Assembly (NCBI GenBank): GCA_015489315.1
Contig: WFZZ01000006.1
Coordinates: 1-36,797 of the forward strand
DNA: 36,797 nt
Direction of reading: 5' to 3'
Source: Deltaproteobacteria bacterium
GTDB taxonomy: Bacteria > Desulfobacterota > Dissulfuribacteria > Dissulfuribacterales > QOAL01
Position numbers and translations under genes: made by a program. Of the stretch, positions 26,366 through 33,943 are shown piece after piece (position 1 is the stretch's first letter; the number at the start of each line of letters is the position of its first letter). A model generated the notes under the pieces. It worked only from the letters and a program-made list of their open reading frames with translations, was not told the DNA's origin and ran no database searches.

Positions 26366-26956
26366 ATGCATATTAGGAAGTTATATCTTTATCTAATCTT
26401 TTTCATGTCATTTGTCCCTTTTTTACTTTCTTCTTGTTCTCAAAAGGCCCAGACTACCACTGAGGCAGGAGGTGAAATTCCACTTGAGCAGGTGGGCCAG
26501 GCTCAAGGCCAGGGACAGGGCATCCATGGCCAGGGTCAAGGTGAAATCAAAGAAGGTGTTATAAATGAAGAAGGAATAAGGGTGCCAGGTGAAGGCAGCA
26601 ATATAATGGAGGGCAGGACAAGTGCGCCTTTTCAGCCAATCTATTTTGACTTTGATAGTTATGTGATTCGTCCTGATATGATGGAGAGAATGGAATATAA
26701 TGCAAGGGTAATGCAGGAGCATCCCGATATTAAGGTGGAAATTCAGGGAAATTGTGATGAGCGAGGCACCAACGAATACAATTTGGCCCTCGGAGAAAAA
26801 AGGGCTAAGGCCGCAAGAGACTATTTGATCAACATGGGTATAAGTCCTGATAGAATTTCTATTGTAAGTCTTGGTGAAGAAAAACCCCTTGATCCAGGTC
26901 ATAATGAAGAGGCCTGGGCGAAAAATAGAAGAGACGACTTTGTAATTTATCGTTAA
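26366..26956 (+). CDS. pal: Peptidoglycan-associated lipoprotein (OmpA-like)
   Basis: An outer-membrane lipoprotein tethering the membrane to peptidoglycan as part of Tol-Pal. The lipobox LLSS-C places the acylated Cys at 24. A Gly/Gln-rich linker follows (GQAQGQGQGIHGQGQG). The OmpA domain has IYFDFDSYVIRPD and GNCDERGTNEYNLALGEKRA, where the usual His of the GHCDERGT motif is Asn. The protein is 196 aa, normal. GGAGG precedes the ATG by a few bases. No tol genes lie in the window. Confidence 0.94.
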   Translation: MHIRKLYLYLIFFMSFVPFLLSSCSQKAQTTTEAGGEIPLEQVGQAQGQGQGIHGQGQGEIKEGVINEEGIRVPGEGSNIMEGRTSAPFQPIYFDFDSYVIRPDMMERMEYNARVMQEHPDIKVEIQGNCDERGTNEYNLALGEKRAKAARDYLINMGISPDRISIVSLGEEKPLDPGHNEEAWAKNRRDDFVIYR

Positions 26957-27028
26957 AATAAAGTATAGAATGAGTCTCTTTTATTTTTGATAAAAATTCA
27001 TCAAAATCTTCACGCCAATAAAGTTTTC

Positions 27029-27042
27029 TTGATGATTATCAA
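27029..27042 (+). promoter_or_regulatory. FNR-type palindrome upstream of skp
   Basis: TTGATGATTATCAA matches the classic FNR box TTGAT-N4-ATCAA exactly. Overlapping TAAATA candidates at 27062-27071 would place a start at about 27074-27078, so the palindrome centre would be near -40. A second pair TTGAT-N8-ATCAA lies at 26987-27004 but has the wrong spacing. A hairpin role downstream of pal is the alternative, though no T-run follows. Confidence 0.45.
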
Positions 27043-27130
27043 GGTTAAAAGGATGTACTAGTAAATAAATATTGATTTTTAACTATTTGAATCACAATAA
27101 ATTTTAACCCTGAGTGGAGGATTTTTAATT

Positions 27131-27667
27131 ATGAAAGATTTTTTTAGTCCTGGAGTCGTTTTTTCTATTTTCATATTAATAGCCATGATTCTAACCTTTT
27201 CGTCAACATCCTTTGGGCAGGAGGTAAAGATTGCAGTAATTGATATGCAAAAGGTAGTCAGGAGTTCGAAGGCAGGTAAAAAGGCCATGAAGGAGCTTAA
27301 TAAGAAATTTGAGGCATTGAAAAAGAAGCTTCAGGCAAAGCAAAGAGAAATCAAGGCATTCAAGGTTGACCTTGAGAAAAAGGCCCCTCTTATGAGTGAA
27401 GAGGCAAGGGCTGAGAAGGAAAGACAATACAAAAAGATGTTGAGGGATTTTCAGGATCAAAGTGATGATGCCCAGTATGAGATGAGAAATGCCGAGGCAA
27501 AGAGGATGCAGCCCATTCTAAAGAAACTTGAAAAGGTTGTAAATAAACTAGGAAAAGACAAGGGCTATACTTTGATATTGGAAAAAAATATGCCTGGTCT
27601 CTATTACATATCTCCAAAGGTGGATATCACGGAAAAGGTCATAAAGATATTCGATAGCCAAAGTTAA
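27131..27667 (+). CDS. skp: Periplasmic chaperone Skp/OmpH family
   Basis: Holds outer-membrane proteins unfolded in the periplasm before delivery to Bam. A signal peptide covers about residues 1-29 (hydrophobic, ending SFGQ). IAVIDMQKVVRSSKAGKKAM starts the beta-strand/helix core. A long Lys/Glu/Gln coiled coil (about 50-135) forms the tentacle, and the protein returns to the core with YTLILEKNMPGLYYISP. It is 178 aa, normal. GGAGG lies about 10 nt before the ATG. The 174-bp upstream gap contains the FNR-like palindrome. Confidence 0.9.
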   Translation: MKDFFSPGVVFSIFILIAMILTFSSTSFGQEVKIAVIDMQKVVRSSKAGKKAMKELNKKFEALKKKLQAKQREIKAFKVDLEKKAPLMSEEARAEKERQYKKMLRDFQDQSDDAQYEMRNAEAKRMQPILKKLEKVVNKLGKDKGYTLILEKNMPGLYYISPKVDITEKVIKIFDSQS

Positions 27668-27694
27668 GAAAGGTTTGAGATTAGGGGTAGGGAA

Positions 27695-29647
27695 ATGTTT
27701 AGGATAGATGTGTCTTCAAAAAAGGAGCTTAGTTCAGAAGATTTAGAAACCCTTTCGGGTATGTGGAAAAGGTGTGTAGGAAATATTATTCTTTCCACAA
27801 CCCTTGCTGGAAGTGGACACCCTGGCGGAAGTCTTTCGAGTCTCCATTCCCTTCTTTTGTTATACGCCATAATGAGGCATGATCCCAAAAATCCAGACTG
27901 GGAGGAACGGGAAAGGCTTATAGTAAGCATAGGTCACATATCTCCTGGGGTTTATAGTGTTTTGAGTGAGTATGGCTATTTTGACCAGGAGATATTTTTG
28001 AAAGAATTCAGGCGGGCAGGCTCTGCATTCGGAGGTCATATAGAACAAGGCGTTCCGGGAGTAGAGTGGAATACAGGAAATCTTGGACAAGGTCTTTCTG
28101 CAGCTGATGGATTTGCCTTATCTTCAAAGCTTCTTGGACGAGAAGGAAAGACCTATTGTCTTATGGGAGACGGCGAGCAGCAAAAGGGTCAGGTGGCTGA
28201 GGCAAGAAGGTTTGCAGTAAAATTCAATTTAAAGGATCTTATCTGCATAGTTGATAGAAATCATCTTCAGATCGGCGGAAACACAGAAGAAGTTATGCCC
28301 GTAAGGGTAAGAGATGAATACAAGGCTGCAGGATGGAATGTGATTTACTGCCCAAATGGTAATGATTTTAATGAGCTTTATAAGTGCATGAGACGGGCAA
28401 TTTTACATGAGGACCTGGACCCAGAAAGGCCAGTTGTAATCATCAACAGGACTGTAATGGGTTATGGTGTTTCTTTCATGGAAAACAAAGAGAAATACCA
28501 TGGAAGCCCGTTAAAATGGGATGAGGCTGAAAAGGCCCTTGATGAGATTGGCATTGATTCAGGTCTTCTTGAAAAATACAGGGAAAAAAGAGATGCACAT
28601 AAGATTAAGCCTAAAAGGCATGAATTTAGAAGGGTCCCTAAAAGGTCCATTGATCCGGGGCAGCCAATAGTATATTCTCCGGATGTTTTTACAGACTGTC
28701 GTTCTGCCTATGGCAACGCCCTAAAATCCCTTGCCGAGGCAAATAACTTGGGGGATTTCCCAACAATCCTTGGCTTTAGCTGTGACCTTGAAGGTTCTGT
28801 GAAGATGCAGGGTTTTCACTCCATAAATCCTAAGGCCTTTTATGAAACAGGCATCCAGGAACACCATGCAGCAGTTTGTGCAGGTGCCACAACAAGGGAG
28901 GGCTTTGTTACCTTTTTTAGCACATTCGGGGTATTTGCGGTATGTGAGACATATAATCAGCACCGCCTGAGTGATCAGAATGAGACAAATTTAAAGGTAG
29001 TGTCAACTCACATAGGGCTTGATGTGGGGGAGGATGGGCCCACCCATCAATGCATTGACTATGTTGGCCTCATGGAAAATCTCTTTGGTTTTTCCATTTT
29101 CATACCTGCAGATCCAAATCAGACCGATAGAATCATTCGCTATGTGGCAACTCATGAAGGAAATTACTTTGTGGGCATGGGAAGGTCCAAGTTGCCGGTT
29201 GTAACAAACGAAGAAGGAGAGCCATTTTTCGGGAAGGATTATAGCTTTACTCCTGGAAAGGCCGACTGGATCAGAAAAGGTGAAAAAGGCGTTCCCACCA
29301 TTATGGCCTATGGCTCGGTTATTCCAAACTGTATTGAGGCTGTGAATGAGCTAAAAAATGAAGGTATTAGGGCCACATTGATAAATATGGCAAGTCTTAA
29401 GCCAGTTGATGAAGAGGCGATTATTGAAGCTTGCCAAAATGGGCCTATTGTTACTGTGGAAGACCATGTTGCAACAACGGGGCTTGGGTCCATTGTGGCA
29501 AGGGTTATGGTTAAAAATGGCATCATCCAAAAGCTAAAGACCATGGGAGTTACTGCCTATGGAGCATCTGGAAAGCCAAAGGATCTTTATAAGATACAGG
29601 GGTTAGATCCGGGAAGCATAAAAGGTGCGGTAAAATCCTTTCTTTAG
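27695..29647 (+). CDS. tkt: Transketolase
   Basis: A thiamine-diphosphate enzyme moving two-carbon units between sugar phosphates, 650 aa with all three domains in one chain. ThDP/Mg motif GDGEQQKGQVAEARRFAVKF...DRN, substrate-loop SGHPGGSLSS, EWNTGNLGQGLSAADG, and the pyrimidine domain QEHHAAVCAGATTREGFVTFFSTFGVF. Some positions differ from textbook enzymes: GHISPGVYSVL stands where GHGSALLYALL is common. The ackA gene starts on the base after its stop codon, so the two are translated together. Confidence 0.88.
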   Translation: MFRIDVSSKKELSSEDLETLSGMWKRCVGNIILSTTLAGSGHPGGSLSSLHSLLLLYAIMRHDPKNPDWEERERLIVSIGHISPGVYSVLSEYGYFDQEIFLKEFRRAGSAFGGHIEQGVPGVEWNTGNLGQGLSAADGFALSSKLLGREGKTYCLMGDGEQQKGQVAEARRFAVKFNLKDLICIVDRNHLQIGGNTEEVMPVRVRDEYKAAGWNVIYCPNGNDFNELYKCMRRAILHEDLDPERPVVIINRTVMGYGVSFMENKEKYHGSPLKWDEAEKALDEIGIDSGLLEKYREKRDAHKIKPKRHEFRRVPKRSIDPGQPIVYSPDVFTDCRSAYGNALKSLAEANNLGDFPTILGFSCDLEGSVKMQGFHSINPKAFYETGIQEHHAAVCAGATTREGFVTFFSTFGVFAVCETYNQHRLSDQNETNLKVVSTHIGLDVGEDGPTHQCIDYVGLMENLFGFSIFIPADPNQTDRIIRYVATHEGNYFVGMGRSKLPVVTNEEGEPFFGKDYSFTPGKADWIRKGEKGVPTIMAYGSVIPNCIEAVNELKNEGIRATLINMASLKPVDEEAIIEACQNGPIVTVEDHVATTGLGSIVARVMVKNGIIQKLKTMGVTAYGASGKPKDLYKIQGLDPGSIKGAVKSFL

Positions 29648-30856
29648 ATGTCAAAGATTTTAGTTATCAATTCGGGGAGTTCTTCACTAAAATTTACGCT
29701 TTTTAAAAGGGAAGGACTCACATTTTGGGCAAAGGGCCTGATCGAAGAGATAGGAAGTGAACGGGCAAAGATAAAAGTTAAGTCCAAAGAAGGCGAAACA
29801 ATTTTTGAAGACAAAAGGGCCATAAGGGATCATTCCGAGGCCCTTTTTTTAATGACAGATTGCCTTACAGGTTGCTCTATTTTAAAGGAAAGTGAAGAAA
29901 TACTTGCAGTTGGGCACAGGGTGGTCCACGGTGGTGAGAAATTCAGGGATGCAACCCTTATTACAAAAGATGTTTTGAATGAGATAAAAAGGCTTTTTGA
30001 CCTTGCCCCTCTTCACAACCCACCAAATCTCCTTGGTATTGAGGTTGCTATCAAGGCTCTTCCTGGAATTCCACAGGTTGCCGTCTTTGATACTGCCTTT
30101 CATCAGACAATGCCCGAAAGGGCTTGGCGCTATGCAATTCCCTTGAAGTTTTACCAAAAAAACAGGATAAGGCGCTATGGCTTTCATGGCACATCTCACA
30201 GTTATGTAAACAAAAAGGCTGCTGATTTTTTAGAAAAAAATTTTTCAAGTCTTTCGTCTATAAGCCTTCACCTTGGTAATGGGGCAAGTGCCTGTGCCAT
30301 AAAAAATGGCAAATGCATTGATACCTCAATGGGCTTTACACCTCTTGAGGGCCTTGTCATGGGGACAAGATCAGGTGATATAGACCCCTCCATTGTCATA
30401 TACATGATCAAAGACCTTGGTTTTTCACTACAAGAGGTTGAAGATATCCTCAATAAAAAAAGCGGGCTTTTCGGACTATGTGGTGAAAGCGATATGAGGA
30501 AGATAGTCGCTGGTGTAAAAGAAGGGGACAGGGACAAAGAACTTGCCCTTGACATATTCTGCTACAGGATAAAAAAGTATATTGGTTCCTATCTGGCAGT
30601 AACTGGAGAGATTGATTGCCTCATATTTACTGGTGGAATTGGAGAAAACTCATCCTTGGTAAGGGAAAGGATTTGTTCTGGCCTTGAACATCTAGAGATT
30701 GTTTTAGATGAGGAGTTAAATGGTATCAGTCCAAACGATGACGTTTCAAGAATAGGGAAGGAGAATGGGGCAGTTGAAATACTTGTGGTAAAAACTGATG
30801 AAGAGCTCGAAATAGCTAGAAAAACCTTGAAGGTTTTTGAAGGATTTGAAGGTTAG
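29648..30856 (+). CDS. ackA: Acetate kinase
   Basis: Interconverts acetate + ATP and acetyl phosphate + ADP. Family motifs in order: INSGSSSLKF, GHRVVHGGE, PLHNPPNLLGIE, VFDTAFHQTMP, RRYGFHGTSHSYV, LHLGNGASA, MGFTPLEGLVMGTRSGDIDP and FTGGIGENS. It is 402 aa, normal. It has no intergenic gap to tkt. No phosphotransacetylase gene is in the window, so the partner for acetyl phosphate is unknown. Confidence 0.97.
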   Translation: MSKILVINSGSSSLKFTLFKREGLTFWAKGLIEEIGSERAKIKVKSKEGETIFEDKRAIRDHSEALFLMTDCLTGCSILKESEEILAVGHRVVHGGEKFRDATLITKDVLNEIKRLFDLAPLHNPPNLLGIEVAIKALPGIPQVAVFDTAFHQTMPERAWRYAIPLKFYQKNRIRRYGFHGTSHSYVNKKAADFLEKNFSSLSSISLHLGNGASACAIKNGKCIDTSMGFTPLEGLVMGTRSGDIDPSIVIYMIKDLGFSLQEVEDILNKKSGLFGLCGESDMRKIVAGVKEGDRDKELALDIFCYRIKKYIGSYLAVTGEIDCLIFTGGIGENSSLVRERICSGLEHLEIVLDEELNGISPNDDVSRIGKENGAVEILVVKTDEELEIARKTLKVFEGFEG

Positions 30857-31487
30857 CATAATAGCCATAGAGACCCTATGTGGAAGGATAACTCCTGCCG
30901 GTTTTGGGAGTAAAAGAGACAGGGTATTTTTAGAAACAGCAAGAGAAAATACAGACGCATCCCTTATTGGTGCTGGCTCTCTAAGAGAAGGAGACCCTGA
31001 ATTCAGGATAAGAGATGGCTCAATCCCCCCAAAAAGACTTAGGGCCATAATTACAAATTCGGGTGATTTGCCGGAAGATAGATCCATATTTAAAAAAGGG
31101 CCTAGCCCTATAATCTTTTGTCCTGAAACAGTCTTTACTAGATTAGAGGAAAGATTTTCCAAAAAGGCCCACGTCGTTGCCCTATCAAAGACAATAGATG
31201 GAATGCTCGATTTAAAGGAAGCATTTTCATTTTTAGAGAGGCATGGGGCAGGTAGTTTGCTGATAGAAGGAGGGGGCATGTTGAACTATTATGCCTTAAA
31301 ACAAGGTGTAGTCCACGAGCTTTTGATAACCCTTTCTCCCAAGCTAATTGGAAGCGTGAGAGAAAAGTGCATGGTTTATGGAGAGGGTCCCTTGGGGTCT
31401 CCTTTCATGGATTCTGAATTGAAGTCTTTTAAGGTCCTTTTGGAAACAGGGGAAATTTTTTTGAAATACAGGATAAAACAAGTATGA
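30837..31487 (+). CDS. Stand-alone RibD C-terminal-domain (DHFR-fold) reductase
   Basis: A 216-aa protein of the RibD_C/pyrimidine reductase family with no deaminase domain. It has CGRITPAG and SKRD near the start, DASLIGAGSLREGDPE, and LLIEGGGMLNYYAL...VVHELLITLSPKLIG, the NADPH and substrate elements of this fold. The start is a TTG (30837 or 30846) inside ackA; no ATG is available near the N-terminus. A role in riboflavin synthesis or as a dihydropterin reductase is possible; FolE2 lies in the same operon. Confidence 0.8.
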   Translation: MKDLKVSIIAIETLCGRITPAGFGSKRDRVFLETARENTDASLIGAGSLREGDPEFRIRDGSIPPKRLRAIITNSGDLPEDRSIFKKGPSPIIFCPETVFTRLEERFSKKAHVVALSKTIDGMLDLKEAFSFLERHGAGSLLIEGGGMLNYYALKQGVVHELLITLSPKLIGSVREKCMVYGEGPLGSPFMDSELKSFKVLLETGEIFLKYRIKQV

Positions 31488-31494
31488 TACTTTC

Positions 31495-32271
31495 ATGACC
31501 ATGGAAAAAAAGGACATAGCCATTCTCTATTCAGGGGGTAGGGATAGCCTTTCTCTCTACGCCCTTTCGATGACAGGAAGGCATAAGGACATCCCCATGG
31601 CCCGCTCCATCCACTGCCTTCACATGTTAAATGGTATGGGCAGGTTTCATGATTTTCCCAAAAGGCGTCTTGATGTTGCTAAGAAAATCCTTGAAGGGCA
31701 AGTTCCCCAAAGGGAAGATTGCCCCAGTACTCATTATGTAGAGCTTGATTGTGGAAGGCTTTTTCAGGGACTTTGGCTAGATACCTATGAAGCCCTAATG
31801 CCGCGGTTTGGGGGCAAAAATCTTGTCTGCGTGGCATGTAAACTTGCTATGCACACAAAGGCTATTATATATTCCATTACTAATTATTGTTCTATAATCC
31901 TTGCAGGCTATGCGAAAAGACAGTCTTTTTACCCTGAACAGACCTATGTCTTCATGGAAAAGATAGTTGAGGTTTCAGCACATTTTGGCGTTACCACTAG
32001 TTTTCCTCTTTACGAGGACTTTAGTGATGAAGACATTACTAGGCACCTTCTTGAAGACTTTGGCCTTCCTTCCACAGGTGGAGGGGAAAGAAAGTGCCTT
32101 TTCTGTCAGACCCTCACTACAGCTACTGAAAAGGAGATTGGTCAATACCTTGATTACATGATTCCGACAATCAAAAAATATATTGACCATGTGCTTTCCG
32201 GACAGATCAAAAAGGCTGCCGAGTGTTTTCCTCCAGGAAACAAATGCCTTACCCAGAAGTCACCTGCATAA
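31495..32271 (+). CDS. PP-loop ATP-pyrophosphatase-like protein with two CxxC pairs
   Basis: A 258-aa protein with an N-type PP-loop LYSGGRDSLSLY (SGGRDS at 13-18), as in enzymes that adenylate a substrate before adding S or N (ThiI, TtcA, QueC, TtuA). Two Cys pairs, CVAC (112-115) and CLFC (201-204), could bind zinc or an Fe-S cluster. It does not match QueC, TtcA or MnmA well enough to name. A tRNA-thiolation or deazapurine role is inference. It begins 7 bp after the reductase and overlaps the next gene. Confidence 0.75.
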   Translation: MTMEKKDIAILYSGGRDSLSLYALSMTGRHKDIPMARSIHCLHMLNGMGRFHDFPKRRLDVAKKILEGQVPQREDCPSTHYVELDCGRLFQGLWLDTYEALMPRFGGKNLVCVACKLAMHTKAIIYSITNYCSIILAGYAKRQSFYPEQTYVFMEKIVEVSAHFGVTTSFPLYEDFSDEDITRHLLEDFGLPSTGGGERKCLFCQTLTTATEKEIGQYLDYMIPTIKKYIDHVLSGQIKKAAECFPPGNKCLTQKSPA

Positions 32272-33053
32272 TTCCTGTTAAAGACAGGAAGGATAAAGCC
32301 ATCGAGGCCATAGAGTCTGTTTTTTCAAATGAAGGCGTGAGCCTTGAGGTAATCCTTGTTGATGATGGTTCAAAGGATGGTGTATCTGAGGCTGTCAAAA
32401 AGTGTTTTCCAGAAGTAAGGATAATTCGGGGAGAAAATCTTGGGCCTGGAAGGGCAAGAAATCTCGGTGCAAGGTTTGCTAGTGGCGATTGCCTTATGTT
32501 CCTTGACTCCGATGATCTATGGCTTAAAGGCCATGTTTCAAGTCTTCTTTCTCCCCTTTTCAAGGGATATCATGCCTCATTTGGCATAGCAAAAAATATT
32601 GATACCAAGACAGGAGATACATTTTACATACCTGGAGATGAATTTGACGATAAAAGGTCGGTTTTTGAAAATCTCTTTTTCTGGTGTTCCATTGTTCCCT
32701 CTGCCTTTTCAATAAAAAGGGATATATTTTTTAAAACTGGGGGTTTTAGGGATATAGGTCTGGGAGAGGACTGGCTTTTTTTCTTTGAACTGTCCCTTAA
32801 ATATGACCTCTATTTTGTGAAAAGGATTGTCACTACCAGAAGAGTGAGTGATAATGGCCTTTGTTCAAAAAACTTTTCAAGGGATTCCATTCTTTATCTT
32901 TTATCAGAGATAAAGAATCTGGCAAAGAACTCGCAAAAGGAGCTAAACCTTGAAGCTATCGACTGCTTAATTGAATTTACCAGGAGTATGGATGGAAGAT
33001 GTCAAAGGATTCAAGACTGGTATCTGGCCCTAAGGGAGCAAGGTCTTATTTGA
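32244..33053 (+). CDS. GT2 family glycosyltransferase
   Basis: A soluble GT-A glycosyltransferase of about 269 aa. The fold motifs are TCIIPVKDRKDKAIEAIESV, VDDGSKDG, GPGRARNLGARFASGD and the metal-binding LDSDDLW. GLGEDWLFFFELSL holds the catalytic ED-type acid region. ATG 32244 has AGGA 6 nt upstream and is preferred over GTG 32223; both lie within the PP-loop gene. It probably acts on surface polysaccharide, matching the GDP-mannose and UDP-glucuronate genes nearby. Confidence 0.85.
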   Translation: MPYPEVTCIIPVKDRKDKAIEAIESVFSNEGVSLEVILVDDGSKDGVSEAVKKCFPEVRIIRGENLGPGRARNLGARFASGDCLMFLDSDDLWLKGHVSSLLSPLFKGYHASFGIAKNIDTKTGDTFYIPGDEFDDKRSVFENLFFWCSIVPSAFSIKRDIFFKTGGFRDIGLGEDWLFFFELSLKYDLYFVKRIVTTRRVSDNGLCSKNFSRDSILYLLSEIKNLAKNSQKELNLEAIDCLIEFTRSMDGRCQRIQDWYLALREQGLI

Positions 33054-33943
33054 GGCCCCAGTTTTCTAGAGAAGAACATAAGAGGTGCCTTTTAAGAGGA
33101 GAGGATGTCCCCGAGCTTTCGCCGGATTTCAGGATAGACCTAGACGAGGTCGGGATTTCCCAAAAGACCGTATGGATAAATCTTCCAGAGGGAAGAGTGC
33201 CCTTTGATGCAGAGATAACCACAGACCTTCCGGGGGATTTTAAAGGCATCCATATGTCAAGGATAGAAAACCAGATATCTTTGTTAAACGAAAGGTCCTT
33301 TTCTGACATCAGGGAATATGGCCTTTGTCTTTCAAAGAAGGTTCTAGTCGGACAGAGGGGGAGAAGGGCAAAGGTTACTCTAAAGGGCCTTTTCCCTGTA
33401 AATTCAATTACCCCGGTAAGTGAAAGGGCCTCAATAGACAATATGGAAATCTACCTAAAGGCTGAATCCAAAAGGCTGGATGGAGACGGAATTTCTCAGT
33501 CTTCCTGGCTAGGCCTTGGTGTTTTTCACATAACTGCATGTCCATGCACCCAGGTGTATAACGAGAGCCTTTTCAACCAAAAGTCGTCTTTCCCGATGCC
33601 GACCCATTCCCAGAGGTGTAAGACTTGGGTTTATGTGGAAGATAGGCTAAACAGGCTTTCTTATGATGATATTCTGGGGCCATTGTTGAAAAGCCTTCAT
33701 GTGGTAAGTGACCTTTTAAAAAGGCCGGATGAGGCAGAGCTTGTCTATAGGAGCCATTCGGCCCCCCAGTTTGCTGAAGATGTCGTAAGGGCTGTGGCAA
33801 AGGCCCTTGGAAAGGGCCTTTTAAATAAGGTATCCAAGGATTCCAAGATAATTATTGAAACCCTTAGCCTTGAAAGCATTCACATCCACAACGTAAAGTG
33901 CAGACTGAATACAAGGCTAACGGACATTATTGAGGCCCTTTAG
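32999..33943 (+). CDS. folE2: GTP cyclohydrolase FolE2/MptA family
   Basis: Converts GTP to a dihydroneopterin phosphate, the first step of folate, pterin or queuosine-precursor synthesis. Family motifs are GIHMSRIENQ, the active-site Cys region TACPCTQVYNES and PTHSQRCKTWVYVE. The length of 314 aa is close to archaeal MptA. The ATG at 32999 has a poor ribosome site and overlaps the GT2 gene by 55 bp. A TTG at 33050 has GGAGCAAGG upstream and a TTGA overlap with the GT2 stop, so it is a credible alternative start. No folE1 is visible here. The 3' end overlaps manC tail to tail by 17 bp. Confidence 0.9.
   Translation: MSKDSRLVSGPKGARSYLRPQFSREEHKRCLLRGEDVPELSPDFRIDLDEVGISQKTVWINLPEGRVPFDAEITTDLPGDFKGIHMSRIENQISLLNERSFSDIREYGLCLSKKVLVGQRGRRAKVTLKGLFPVNSITPVSERASIDNMEIYLKAESKRLDGDGISQSSWLGLGVFHITACPCTQVYNESLFNQKSSFPMPTHSQRCKTWVYVEDRLNRLSYDDILGPLLKSLHVVSDLLKRPDEAELVYRSHSAPQFAEDVVRAVAKALGKGLLNKVSKDSKIIIETLSLESIHIHNVKCRLNTRLTDIIEAL

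Noticed and set aside
26987-27004. Second TTGAT/ATCAA pair as an FNR site
   Set aside because: The half-sites are 8 bp apart rather than 4, which does not fit an FNR-type dimer.
30746-31279. 177-aa minus-strand ORF opposite ackA and the reductase
   Set aside because: Composition and motifs belong to the plus-strand genes; it is a shadow.
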